Below, in pieces: positions 54,425 to 62,768 of a DNA stretch of 64,000 nt. The stretch comes from UBA7374 sp049890275 (lineage in GTDB: Bacteria; Verrucomicrobiota; Verrucomicrobiia; Opitutales; Coraliomargaritaceae): the NCBI GenBank assembly GCA_049890275.1, contig JBMHBT010000008.1:62001-126000 (forward strand), read 5' to 3'. A program made the translations under genes and the position numbers. Every line of letters begins with the position of its first letter. The stretch's first letter is position 1. The notes under the pieces are model-generated. The model was not told the DNA's origin and ran no database searches. It worked only from the letters and a program-made list of their open reading frames with translations.

Positions 54425-56715
54425 GAAAGTTGCATGGGGTCGACGTCGATTTGATCGTAAACATCCCGGTCCATTTTAAAATCTTCACGAATAGATACGA
54501 TCCGCTCAATCACTCGCGATGCACTTGGCGCGAAGTACCAAAGCTGGAAACGGTACTCGTCTCGTATCTTCTCGATGGGAGCAGCCGCCGGACCACGGAT
54601 CTCAATCGCATTGCCCATCACCTGCTCTAAATGCTTCGCCCACTGTTCCGCATAAAAGCTCACTTTTTCCGGATTTCTCCCGCGAAAGAGATGACGAATC
54701 AAATGACGAAAAGGTGGATAATTAAATTCACGCCGTTGCTCCAGTTCCTCCAGTTGAAAGCCTTCAAAATCTGATTGGCGAGCAAACTGAATCGGAGGTG
54801 CATGCGGTGTACTGGTTTGGATAATGACTTCACCGGCACGGTCACCCCGCCCGGCTCGTCCAGATACCTGCACGATCAGTTGAAAGGTGCGTTCCGCCGC
54901 CCGGAAATCTTCCACATGGAGCGACTTGTCTGCATCAATCAAACCGACCAGCGTGACATTCGGAAAATCCAGACCCTTGGCAATCATTTGTGTACCCACC
55001 AATAAGTCGATTCGGCCTTTCCTAAAATCACCGAGAATTTTTCGATATAAATTCTTCTTCGACATCGAATCTGCATCCATTCGGATGATGTTTGCTCGCG
55101 GAAGAATCTGCTGCACCACGTCCTCAATCTTCTGTGTGCCGTGTCCTTTAAAGCGAATCCCGGGTGCACGACACTCCGGGCAGGATTGCGGAGCGGTCTC
55201 CTCGTGAGCACAAAGATGACAGCGAAGTTTTCCATCCGTCCTGTGATAAGTCATCGGAATGCTACATTGCCCGCATTCCGCGACGTAACCACAATCGGGA
55301 CAGAGCATACTGGTAGAGAACCCCCGCCGATTGAGAAAGAGAATACTCTGCTCCTTCTTTTCAAAACGATCGACCAACTTCTCTGCCAGCAGCGAAGAGA
55401 TCGGTGATCCCTTGCTCCTCCCAGACAAACCCTCACGGCGCATATCCACTAAATGAATGCGAGGCAATTCACAGTGATCCACCCGCTTGAGCATTCGATC
55501 AACCGCATATTTCCCACGCTCGACATTGTAGAGCGATTCCAGCGAAGGAGTTGCTGAGCCGACAAGACAAAGAGCTTGGTTCAAATTCGCTCGATAAACC
55601 GCCACATCACGTCCGTGGTAGCGAGGATTATCCTCTTGTTTGTAGGATGGTTCGTGCTCCTCATCGACAATGACCAACTTTAGGTTCTGGACTGGAGCAA
55701 AGACTGCCGAACGGGCACCGACAACGACGTGTGCTGATCCACTGGCTAATGCCTTCCATGCATCATAGCGCTCGCCGTCACTCAAATGGCTATGCCAGAC
55801 AACCGTCTTGACTCCTCGAGCCTCCAATCGTGCCCGCACCCGGCCCACAGTCTGCGGAGCGAGAGCCACTTCCGGCACCAGAAAAACCACTCCACCCCCC
55901 GAAGCAACCGTGCGCTCCACTGCATTGAGATAAACTTCCGTCTTACCCGATCCAGTTACCCCATGTAAAAGGCGTACACTAAAACCACCGCGATCAATCG
56001 CCCCGAGAATTGAATCCACGCAGCAGGACTGTTCTGCCGTTAAGGTTGGTCGTGTTACGACCATTTCTTCCGCTGATTCATCCAACTCATCCTCATAAGC
56101 AATACGGGGCTGCTCTGTATCGGTTTCAATCAGCCAACCTTTCGCCAACAAGGCCTGACAGGCAGAGGCACTGATACCTAAACGCTTGAGAATGACCGCC
56201 CGCGGTTGCGGCTTCAATTGGTCTTGAATAAAGCGCAGCAACTCAGCCTGTCTAGGCGCCCGCTTCTCCAATTGTGAAAACTCTTCCGCTGAGGGCGATC
56301 GTCCGGAAGCAATATAGCGCCGTGTCTTCGGCTTCATCCCGCGGCGAATCGCAGCAGGAATCATCGCTTCCAAAACGGCCTCCGGACTGCTCGCATAATA
56401 ACGCACCGCCCAGCGAAACAAATCGATCAACTCCGGGGTCAGCACAGGATACTCCTGCACCACTTCGTAGAGCATCTTGAGTTTCCCAGGAGGAATCGAC
56501 TGATCCGAACCCAAACGCACAACGATACCCAATTCGCTACGACGCCGCAACGGTATGCGAACCAACGAACCAAGGACGACTCCCTCTCGACAGGTAGGGG
56601 GAACGGCATAAGCCAGAGGCTTGTCAAAACCAGAAAAGGCAACGACTTCGACAAGAGCAGTTGGCTTGTTGTTTTCTTTTTCGGCCGTAGCCGCTGCTGC
56701 TCCCTTTCTTGACAC
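54421..56715 (-). CDS. priA: Primosomal protein N' (replication restart helicase PriA)
   Basis: Restarts stalled replication forks. The frame can be extended to 56853 but the credible start is the GTG at 56715 (VSRKGAAAATAEK), one base after the TGA of the upstream TPR gene, giving 764 residues. The N-terminal 3'BD domain contains VEVVAFSGFDKPLAYAVP. Helicase Walker A is GVTGSGKT at about 252-259 and the DEAH-type motif is VDEEHEPSYKQ. Four Cys pairs bind zinc: CPDC, CGQC, CHLC and CPEC. GRAGRGDRAG marks motif VI. The longest frame would overlap the TPR gene and lacks similarity there. Confidence 0.95.
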   Translation of the reverse strand: MSRKGAAAATAEKENNKPTALVEVVAFSGFDKPLAYAVPPTCREGVVLGSLVRIPLRRRSELGIVVRLGSDQSIPPGKLKMLYEVVQEYPVLTPELIDLFRWAVRYYASSPEAVLEAMIPAAIRRGMKPKTRRYIASGRSPSAEEFSQLEKRAPRQAELLRFIQDQLKPQPRAVILKRLGISASACQALLAKGWLIETDTEQPRIAYEDELDESAEEMVVTRPTLTAEQSCCVDSILGAIDRGGFSVRLLHGVTGSGKTEVYLNAVERTVASGGGVVFLVPEVALAPQTVGRVRARLEARGVKTVVWHSHLSDGERYDAWKALASGSAHVVVGARSAVFAPVQNLKLVIVDEEHEPSYKQEDNPRYHGRDVAVYRANLNQALCLVGSATPSLESLYNVERGKYAVDRMLKRVDHCELPRIHLVDMRREGLSGRSKGSPISSLLAEKLVDRFEKKEQSILFLNRRGFSTSMLCPDCGYVAECGQCSIPMTYHRTDGKLRCHLCAHEETAPQSCPECRAPGIRFKGHGTQKIEDVVQQILPRANIIRMDADSMSKKNLYRKILGDFRKGRIDLLVGTQMIAKGLDFPNVTLVGLIDADKSLHVEDFRAAERTFQLIVQVSGRAGRGDRAGEVIIQTSTPHAPPIQFARQSDFEGFQLEELEQRREFNYPPFRHLIRHLFRGRNPEKVSFYAEQWAKHLEQVMGNAIEIRGPAAAPIEKIRDEYRFQLWYFAPSASRVIERIVSIREDFKMDRDVYDQIDVDPMQLS

Positions 56716-56716
56716 C

Positions 56717-57082
56717 TCAGAGGATTCCCAATTCCGAAAGAAGTTCGCAATAAGCAGGATACGATTGCAGCTCCGAGAGATCCGAGTCTTTGCGCATCCA
56801 CTCGAAATCTGAATAACCGTACTGGATCGCAGTACGCAGCGCTTTTGTCGCATCAGAAAAGCGCTTCTTCAGGGCAAGACTACAGGCTAAGTTGTAATGT
56901 ACCGTAGGATCTTCCGGCAACAGTCGCACTAATTTTCGATCCATACGCAGACCGTCATCCACTCGCCCTACTTTTGTGTAGAGATGAGCCAATACTCCCA
57001 CTGTACGCACATCGCGAGGCATGCGTCGGTGTAAGGCCTCAAAAAAGCCCAATTCGAAGCTGTATGTTTCTCGGATGCTCAT
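56717..57082 (-). CDS. Small TPR protein
   Basis: A 121-residue helical protein with about two and a half TPR motifs: VGVLAHLYTKVGRVDDGLRM, VHYNLACSLALKKRFSDATK and a degenerate third ending DLSELQSYPAYCELLSEL. No signal peptide or membrane segment. It sits between fur and priA, 9 bases after the Fur gene, its stop 1 base before the GTG of priA, so all three probably form one transcript. The role is unknown; TPRs suggest a protein-binding adaptor. Confidence 0.82.
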   Translation of the reverse strand: MSIRETYSFELGFFEALHRRMPRDVRTVGVLAHLYTKVGRVDDGLRMDRKLVRLLPEDPTVHYNLACSLALKKRFSDATKALRTAIQYGYSDFEWMRKDSDLSELQSYPAYCELLSELGIL

Positions 57083-57091
57083 CCGGACAAC

Positions 57092-57580
57092 TTAGGGTTG
57101 GCTTGGCACAGTTTGGTTTGTGCATGCACCGTCTTTCTTACCTTGGCAACGAGCACTGACCTGTAAGCGTTGGTCCACCACTTCCAAGCCCAACTTGGAG
57201 GCAACCGTCTGACCATACCACTCCATGAAGGGCGCATCGATTTCGAAGATTTTATCACAGTCCACACAGATCACTTGTGCCTGAAAAGTACGAGTATCCC
57301 GATTGGCCATGTAAAACTTGTAGTCACGTCCTACGTCTACCTCGCGAATCAAATTGCTCTCAGTCAGTATGGGTAGGGCCCGGTAGACGGTTGCACGTGA
57401 GACCGAACTGTCGACCGCACGCGCTTTTTCCAGAAGGTCTTCCGCCGTAAAATGATCTTCCAAACCATAGGCAGCATCAAAAATCGCCATCCGCTGGTTG
57501 GTCACGCGAAGCCCTTTGCTATTCAAAAATTCTTTAAAGGTATCCACAACTGAATCGAAACTGGTACTTTGCGCTGCCAT
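57092..57580 (-). CDS. Fur-family transcriptional regulator with atypical metal site
   Basis: A 162-residue protein of the ferric-uptake-regulator fold. The winged helix comprises about residues 10-90 (LRVTNQRMAIFDAAYG, SVSRATVYRALPIL). The structural zinc cysteines are C105/C108 (ICVDC) and C145/C153 (CQGKKDGAC). The HHxH-type metal-sensing run just before ICVDC is absent; the corresponding stretch reads RDTRTFQAQV, so the second site is degenerate. H43 is kept. It is divergent from rplU; its 5' region contains a tandem repeat of TATTGAGACT that may be its own binding site. Confidence 0.85.
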   Translation of the reverse strand: MAAQSTSFDSVVDTFKEFLNSKGLRVTNQRMAIFDAAYGLEDHFTAEDLLEKARAVDSSVSRATVYRALPILTESNLIREVDVGRDYKFYMANRDTRTFQAQVICVDCDKIFEIDAPFMEWYGQTVASKLGLEVVDQRLQVSARCQGKKDGACTNQTVPSQP

Positions 57581-57584
57581 TTGT

Positions 57585-57605
57585 TATTGAGACTGTATTG
57601 AGACT
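57585..57605 (-). promoter_or_regulatory. Tandem TATTGAGACT repeat before the Fur-family gene
   Basis: TATTGAGACT occurs twice with an 11-base period (57585-57594 and 57596-57605), starting 5 bases from the Fur start codon. An inverted partial copy (GTCTCA) lies at 57648-57653. The period of one helical turn is typical of repeated regulator sites. Autoregulation by the Fur-family protein is inferred. Confidence 0.4.
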
Positions 57606-57690
57606 AAGCACCACTTAGGCAAGCCTCCAATAGGCAATCGTTCTATTGTCTCACACATACAACCAGATTTTTCTTGATTTCATCCCCAGG

Positions 57691-57709
57691 AACGCTTTTT
57701 TCAAGCGTT
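57691..57709 (+). promoter_or_regulatory. Hairpin in the rplU leader
   Basis: AACGCTT and AAGCGTT form a seven-pair stem with a five-base loop, ending 15 bases before the rplU ATG, where a ribosome binding site would normally sit; none is visible. It could be a translational control hairpin analogous in position to ribosomal-protein leaders. Low certainty. Confidence 0.35.
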
Positions 57710-57723
57710 TCTCTGAAATTTCC

Positions 57724-58038
57724 ATGAAAGCAACTATCCGCACACAAGGCCGCCAATTCACAGTCTCCGAAGGAGACGTTTTGAAGGTAAACGCCTACCC
57801 GAATACCGAAGCGGGAGACACCATCGACTTAAGTGAAGTACTCATGGTCGGCGAAGGCGCTGAGGCCCGTTTCGGCGCTCCACTCGTTGAAGGTGCATCC
57901 GTCAAAGCCACCGTTCTTGAAAACAAGAAAGACAAGAAAATTGTCGTTTTCAAAAAGAAACGTCGCCAAGGCTACAAGCGTCGCCGTGGTCACCGCCAAC
58001 ACCTTTCTGTCATTAAAATTGAATCGATCAACGCATAG
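57724..58038 (+). CDS. rplU: 50S ribosomal protein L21
   Basis: A 104-residue large-subunit protein. The start at 57724 (MKATIRTQGRQFTVSEGDVL) matches the family; the frame open from 57646 is an upstream extension without similarity. The signature region is FKKKRRQGYKRRRGHRQHL followed by KIESI, which contacts 23S rRNA. It is followed by rpmA after 38 bases, the standard L21-L27 pair; a terminator lies behind rpmA. Confidence 0.97.
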   Translation: MKATIRTQGRQFTVSEGDVLKVNAYPNTEAGDTIDLSEVLMVGEGAEARFGAPLVEGASVKATVLENKKDKKIVVFKKKRRQGYKRRRGHRQHLSVIKIESINA

Positions 58039-58076
58039 TTGACGCTTCGCCAATCTCATTCGAACACCCTCTCGTT

Positions 58077-58322
58077 ATGTCACATAAAAAAGGACAAGGT
58101 ACTTCTAAGAACGGACGCGATAGCAACAGCAAGCGTCTCGGCATCAAAAAGTTTGGCGGCGAATCCGTCATTGCCGGTAATATCATCCTGCGCCAGCGCG
58201 GAACTCGTTTCCACCCCGGTGAAAACGTCGGCATGGGGCGTGATCACACCCTCTTCGCTCTCAACGACGGCAAGGTGAGTTTCGACAAAGCGCACCGCTT
58301 GGTCACCGTTCTCGAAGCGTAA
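58077..58322 (+). CDS. rpmA: 50S ribosomal protein L27
   Basis: An 81-residue protein beginning MSHKKGQGTSKNGRDSNSKR, the basic N-terminal tail that reaches the peptidyl-transferase centre, then GGESVIAGNIILRQRGTRFH and GMGRDHTLFAL. The usual MA residues are MS here, and no longer processed N-terminal extension is visible. It is the distal gene of the rplU-rpmA operon. Confidence 0.97.
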   Translation: MSHKKGQGTSKNGRDSNSKRLGIKKFGGESVIAGNIILRQRGTRFHPGENVGMGRDHTLFALNDGKVSFDKAHRLVTVLEA

Positions 58323-58349
58323 AACTTTTTCTCTCAAATGCTTTCCAGA

Positions 58350-58378
58350 TCCCGCCTCGAAAAGGCGGGATTTTTTTA
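58350..58378 (+). terminator. Rho-independent terminator of rplU-rpmA
   Basis: Perfect eight-pair stem TCCCGCCT / AGGCGGGA, loop of about five bases, followed by seven T residues. It lies 27 bases after the rpmA stop. Its 3' flank overlaps the stop of the convergent Gfo/Idh gene. Confidence 0.95.
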
Positions 58379-59452
58379 TGCACGAACGCATACGTTCGGA
58401 TACTCTAAACATTCGACTCGCCTTCCATCAGCCGACAAGGAATCGGCAACCATTTCCGTAAAAAGCATATAACGAAGGCCTGTCTGAAAAGAAGTTAATG
58501 CCACTGGTTCCCCCAGTCGGATCGAATTAACAAAATCTGCTTCCACTTGCCAACCGCGACTCTGCTCGCGCGATAGCGTTATTTTACGTTCATCGGTTGA
58601 GCCTGCCTGAGCAAAGAGTAATTGCTTCTGAAAAGCGTCAAATCGCAAGGCACCCTTCGACCCATTTAGCCGAAACTCCATGCGCGGCTTGCCCGACTCA
58701 ACCCCACTAAAGTGATAAACCAGTCTCGCTCCGCTAGGAGCAAAGCGACCCAGCACACTCAGGCTATCGGGTAACTCCACAGCCTCTGCAGTCGCTTGCC
58801 CGGGATAACAACGTTCTTTCTGAAAAACCGCCCCATCCGCCAACACCCAAGACGGATCTTCATCGACCCAGCGCAGGATCGTCTCATGTATGATACCCAT
58901 CGTCAGGATATTTTTCCCACTTCGGTGACGATCCTGCCGCCACGTCATGGGCGCTGCCGGCTGCGCGAATTGCCCACCCGTATGAACCACGCGTACCTCC
59001 AGTAATTCACCGAGCTCACCCGAGTCAAGCATGCCACGAATTGTGCTATCAAAATCCAAAGAAAAAGGTGCGGGCACGAGTTGGGAGACCGTGTCTGGCT
59101 GATTCAAAGCAGCGGTCAACATAGCAGTCGCTTCGGCCAGATCACAGGCCATCCTCGCTTCACATAGAACATGCTTACCTGACTCCAATGCAGCGATGCT
59201 CGCTTCCGCATGCAGATAAGGCCATGTACCAATACAAACCGCGTCAATCGCCGGATCATTCACAATCTCACGCCAATCTTTACAAACACGGCGAATACCA
59301 AACTTCTCTGCTACCTGGCGGCTTGATGCAATCGAGCGATTGGCGACTGCTGACAACTCCACATTCTCCAGCTTTTGAAACCCCGGTAAATGCATCAGGC
59401 GGGTATTCTCGCCCGCTCCAATAAAACCAACCCTAAGCATACCCTGAATCAT
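58376..59452 (-). CDS. Gfo/Idh/MocA-family oxidoreductase (cytosolic)
   Basis: A 358-residue NAD(P)-dependent oxidoreductase without a signal peptide, in contrast with the two Tat-exported copies in the window. Rossmann motif GFIGAGENTRLMHLP. The family's EKP motif is replaced: the segment reads GKHVLCEARMACDLAEATAM, so the catalytic lysine is absent. A later conserved block is TMGIIHETILRWVDEDP. The start overlaps lolD by ATGA; a second ATG at 59440 (MLRVGFIGAG) is also possible. The substrate is unknown. Confidence 0.85.
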   Translation of the reverse strand: MIQGMLRVGFIGAGENTRLMHLPGFQKLENVELSAVANRSIASSRQVAEKFGIRRVCKDWREIVNDPAIDAVCIGTWPYLHAEASIAALESGKHVLCEARMACDLAEATAMLTAALNQPDTVSQLVPAPFSLDFDSTIRGMLDSGELGELLEVRVVHTGGQFAQPAAPMTWRQDRHRSGKNILTMGIIHETILRWVDEDPSWVLADGAVFQKERCYPGQATAEAVELPDSLSVLGRFAPSGARLVYHFSGVESGKPRMEFRLNGSKGALRFDAFQKQLLFAQAGSTDERKITLSREQSRGWQVEADFVNSIRLGEPVALTSFQTGLRYMLFTEMVADSLSADGRRVECLEYPNVCVRA

Positions 59453-60150
59453 ACCGAAGAAAGAACATCCGTTAATTGCCCATTATGTAAAACATAGCGA
59501 CGCTCCGTTCGGATTGAAAAACCGGGATGGTGCGTAACCAGTGCCAAACTCTTTCCTTCCTCCGAAACCAACCCCAACAACAAATCCATCACTGCTTCAG
59601 CCGTACTTTCATCAAGATTCCCCGTTGGTTCGTCGGCCAGAATTAAGGGGGGATCATTGATCAAAGCCCTGGCCAGAGCAACCCGCTGGCGCTCGCCACC
59701 GGAAAGCTTGGTTGGGCAGTGTCGCAGACGGTGCCCCATTCCTACGCGCTCCAATAAAGCCTCCGCCCGATCCGTCCACTCCTGACCACGCTTTCCATGA
59801 ATGCGCGCTGCGAGCAAAACATTTTCTAGAGCATTCAACTCCGGTGCTAGATAATAAGACTGAAATACGAAGCCGATAAAAGTACGCCTCTCTCCCGCCA
59901 ACCAGGAAAGTGAGCGATTCCCCACTTCTTTACCCCGCCAGCGCAATTGACCGGAGTCCGAACTCTCCAAACCGGAGAGCACATTTAAGAGAGTCGACTT
60001 TCCACAACCCGATTCACCCCGAATGCTCATGCTCTCCCCTGCACGCAGGCAAAGCGATACGTTATTGAGAACCCGAATGGCTCCACCCTCGCCAGCAAAA
60101 GCCTTTGTCAGCCCCTCCGCTTCCAACAGAACTGTTTTTGTACTACTCAC
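59449..60150 (-). CDS. lolD: ABC transporter ATP-binding protein, LolD type
   Basis: A 233-residue ATPase of the MacB/LolD family. Walker A is GESGCGKST (starting at residue 45), the signature is LSGGERQRVALARAL and Walker B is LILADEPTG. The Q-loop segment GFVFQSYYLAPELNALENV is characteristic of LolD/FtsE relatives. It overlaps the permease gene by eight bases, so the pair is one transporter. Its job is most likely release of lipoproteins from the inner membrane; other MacB-type export is possible. Confidence 0.9.
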   Translation of the reverse strand: MSSTKTVLLEAEGLTKAFAGEGGAIRVLNNVSLCLRAGESMSIRGESGCGKSTLLNVLSGLESSDSGQLRWRGKEVGNRSLSWLAGERRTFIGFVFQSYYLAPELNALENVLLAARIHGKRGQEWTDRAEALLERVGMGHRLRHCPTKLSGGERQRVALARALINDPPLILADEPTGNLDESTAEAVMDLLLGLVSEEGKSLALVTHHPGFSIRTERRYVLHNGQLTDVLSSV

Positions 60151-61375
60151 TGCGCAAAGCCTCCGCAGGTTTGAGCCGAGCCGCTCGGAATGCTGGCACT
60201 AAGCCGGCCAAGGTTGAAATCAAGACAGCAAAAAAAGTTACCACTATAAAATCAGACAAGAGGTAATGAACCGGTATCTCGTACACATCATAAACCCCAA
60301 GAAAACCACTACCCGACTGAGTCAGTTGCATGTAAGCTCCTAATATCGGCCCCCGAAAATGTAAGGCCAAAAAAGCTGCTGCAATACCCAGACCCGTACC
60401 AGCTGCACCGATAATAAAACCCTGCCAGCAATAGCTGCAGGCCACTTCAAAAGGACGAGCACCCATCGCGACGAGTAAGCCGATCTCACGAGTCTTTCTC
60501 AAAACTGCCATTGTCAAGGCAATGGCTATGGAGAACGCAGCCACCAGAATAATGAAAATAATGATAAACGAGATCACCCGCTTTTCCTGCTCAATAACAA
60601 AAAGAAAATCACGACTGGACTGACGCCAACTCACCGCCCGCATACCTGGCTCCAGATAGCCCGACTCCAATCGCTCGGCAAAAGCATCTGCATCGACTCC
60701 AGGGCGCAGTCGTAAAACCACTCCATGTACATGATCGCCCAGTCCGTAGAGCTCTTGCATCACCCGCAGGGTACAAATCATCATTCGCCCATCCACAGTT
60801 GGCGAACGTGTGCGGAATAGACCAATGACTTCAAACTCTCGCGGCAGCAAAACCTCATTCTCTTTCAAACGTTCAAGCATAAGCGGGGTGAAGACCTCGA
60901 CCCGATCTCCCGGCACCACTCCCAGTGAAGCCGCTAATCCGTCTCCCAAAAAGACCCCCTCGTCATCAAAATCATCCAAATCTCCTGTCGTAATAAATCG
61001 CCGAATAGGCAAAACCCGCTCCTCGGCAACTGGATCAATCCCGCGAATCCCGGGAAACTCCGGCTTATTACCAAACTGCAGTAAAACCACCCCTTCCGCA
61101 TAGGGCGCGAGAGCCAACACTTCCGGTAAAGCTGCCACATCTGCAAAAGTGAACTCCCAATCGTCAACCAATGTAGGCGACTGGATTCGAATATCACCGT
61201 AAGTCTCTACAATACGGCTGCGGATGCCCTCCCCAAAGCCATTCATTACGCTCTGTACAATGATCAGGACGCAGACGCCCAAGGTCACCCCAACAATAGA
61301 CATACAGGTGAAAAAAGACACCCAACGCCCCGACGGGAACAACTGCTTGAAAGCGTGGTAGAAAAACCAAGGCAT
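60143..61375 (-). CDS. LolC/LolE-type ABC permease
   Basis: About 410 residues from the ATG at 61375 (MPWFFYHAFKQLFPSGRW); the frame could start five codons earlier. Topology: one helix near residues 19-42 (FFTCMSIVGVTLGVCVLIIV), a large periplasmic MacB-PCD domain with NGFGEGIRSRIVETYGDI, then three helices in the C-terminal FtsX domain (near residues 270-292, 320-342 and 366-390) with AMGARPFEVACSYCWQG. This is the LolC/E architecture. It is predicted to form a homodimer with LolD, since only one permease gene is present. Confidence 0.9.
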   Translation of the reverse strand: MPWFFYHAFKQLFPSGRWVSFFTCMSIVGVTLGVCVLIIVQSVMNGFGEGIRSRIVETYGDIRIQSPTLVDDWEFTFADVAALPEVLALAPYAEGVVLLQFGNKPEFPGIRGIDPVAEERVLPIRRFITTGDLDDFDDEGVFLGDGLAASLGVVPGDRVEVFTPLMLERLKENEVLLPREFEVIGLFRTRSPTVDGRMMICTLRVMQELYGLGDHVHGVVLRLRPGVDADAFAERLESGYLEPGMRAVSWRQSSRDFLFVIEQEKRVISFIIIFIILVAAFSIAIALTMAVLRKTREIGLLVAMGARPFEVACSYCWQGFIIGAAGTGLGIAAAFLALHFRGPILGAYMQLTQSGSGFLGVYDVYEIPVHYLLSDFIVVTFFAVLISTLAGLVPAFRAARLKPAEALRSE

Positions 61376-61431
61376 CCCACAACTTTCCACAAATCCGCCC
61401 TTCAGGGGAAGCGCAAAAGTATCTAGATTAT

Positions 61432-61574
61432 GACTTGTTCCGAGGAACTGTGCGATAACAAGTTCGAATTCCTCGAGGCAGGAGACTTAGAACCCTCCAC
61501 GCGCAGGGTCTCTTTACACTTAGAAAAAGGATACCTGGGGCGGGATTTGCTCCGAGGAGCCACGTGACGACAAG
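61432..61574 (-). repeat. Degenerate tRNA-Leu-like and hairpin repeats
   Basis: Behind tRNA-Leu on its strand, two blocks resemble its 3' half: 61529-61557 (containing AAATCCCGCCCCAGGTATCC) and 61469-61498 (weaker). In plus orientation, the 31-base segments at 61432-61462 and 61544-61574 agree at about 22 positions, and all differences are transitions; both contain a hairpin (GTTCCGAGGAAC and GCTCCGAGGAGC) in which one T-A pair is replaced by C-G. They look like a decayed tandem duplication or remnants of integration at the tRNA. Confidence 0.45.
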
Positions 61575-61639
61575 ACCGGGTCTTGCAAAGCAAGAAACCG
61601 AAACACCCGCACGCGGGATCTAGCACAGATGAAGAACAA

Positions 61640-61725
<86 letters not shown>

Positions 61726-61829
61726 GGGTTGTGCTGAACGAAACAAAACGATAGCCAGATCACGAAGCAAGTCTGGAACGATACAGAAGCCAAGCTTGAA
61801 ATATAGGCCAACGCGCCTATGCAGAGTAT

Positions 61830-62096
61830 ATGCAGCAAGACAACAGCCTGGAATCCTTTCGCTCCTCTCTGGATGCAAACTATGATTGGCCCTGCCTCTT
61901 TCCTTTTAAGTTTATCGTACCGAAAGAACAAACACAGTCCGTACTCGATTTATTTGCAGACGACCCTGTACAGGCAAGAGAGTCAAAAAATGGCCGTTTT
62001 GTGGCTTATACGATGGAGATACACGTACATTCTTGCGATGAAGTCATCGCCATTTACCAGCGGGTTTCTCAAATTCCTGGAGTGATCTCTCTGTAA
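61830..62096 (+). CDS. DUF493 (YbeD-like) protein
   Basis: An 88-residue ferredoxin-like protein: WPCLFPFKFIVPKEQ and GRFVAYTMEIHVHSCDEVIAIYQRV are typical for DUF493/YbeD, a small regulatory-type fold resembling ACT domains. Biological role is unknown; E. coli YbeD lies near lipoate genes, but no such genes are here. Single-gene unit between tRNA-Leu (opposite strand) and the ribbon-helix-helix gene. Confidence 0.85.
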   Translation: MQQDNSLESFRSSLDANYDWPCLFPFKFIVPKEQTQSVLDLFADDPVQARESKNGRFVAYTMEIHVHSCDEVIAIYQRVSQIPGVISL

Positions 62097-62137
62097 GATG
62101 TATTCGTGAACGATCACCCAGAATGCTGATCAATCAT

Positions 62138-62299
62138 TTATTTCTTCACTGACTGCTGATTCGTAGAAATCTCATTTTGTAAGATTTCACGAATCAAACT
62201 AGCTACTGGTCGATTTCCCTTCCGATGAGCCTGCTCTTTCAGACGCTCCAGAGTTTCCAGCTCTAGTTGAAGTGTAATTTGCTTGTGCTTTTCCATCAT
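62138..62299 (-). CDS. Ribbon-helix-helix protein (CopG/Arc-like)
   Basis: About 53 residues starting MMEKHKQITLQLELETLERL. The beta strand KQITLQL, the first helix ELETLERLKEQAHRKG and the second helix RPVASLIREILQNEI follow the ribbon-helix-helix pattern of CopG-like DNA-binding proteins. A longer frame to 62344 adds a cysteine-containing stretch with no similarity. Divergent from another ribbon-helix-helix gene with about 140 bases between the starts; no toxin gene is adjacent. Could be a DNA-binding regulator or orphan antitoxin. Confidence 0.65.
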   Translation of the reverse strand: MMEKHKQITLQLELETLERLKEQAHRKGNRPVASLIREILQNEISTNQQSVKK

Positions 62300-62440
62300 A
62301 GTACCTAGTTTTGGGATGCAAAACTGACATGATGTGGACGTCAATAAAAAGGCTGCACAGTATAGAATAAATTATTTAGCTTAGATGAGTTCATTAATTT
62401 ACCATTGACCGCGAATGAAAAACCCCATGAGATCCTCACT

Positions 62441-62647
62441 ATGGCACCTAGACCTAGAAAGTATAAAAATCCTGCACAAATATCGCTACGGATCGACCTT
62501 GCTCAATTACTAGAAATAGACCGCCGCCGGGCGATCGATGGCGTCACTCGTTCCGACTTTATCAATGCAGTACTCAAACAGTACATTGATAAACACCCGT
62601 TGGGATCCGATAAGCTTCGTTATCCTTCTACTGATATAAATCAGTAA
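62441..62647 (+). CDS. Ribbon-helix-helix protein (CopG-like)
   Basis: About 68 residues from the ATG at 62441 (MAPRPRKYKNPAQISLRIDL). The strand AQISLRI and the helices LAQLLEIDRRRAIDG and RSDFINAVLKQYIDKH fit the ribbon-helix-helix fold, and the basic N-terminus could contact DNA. A TTG at 62405 would extend it by 12 residues. It is divergent from the ribbon-helix-helix gene at 62138. The two may regulate the shared intergenic region. Confidence 0.68.
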   Translation: MAPRPRKYKNPAQISLRIDLAQLLEIDRRRAIDGVTRSDFINAVLKQYIDKHPLGSDKLRYPSTDINQ

Positions 62648-62768
62648 CCTTTAGTCTGAACTGACAATCTTTAGGTCTCCAGTACGATTGGTCGCCGCAT
62701 TTCTGACGTCTGGTAAGGTAAAACATTTCCTTTCCGTAAGAATCTCTTTCCTATATTCTACGGCTGAT

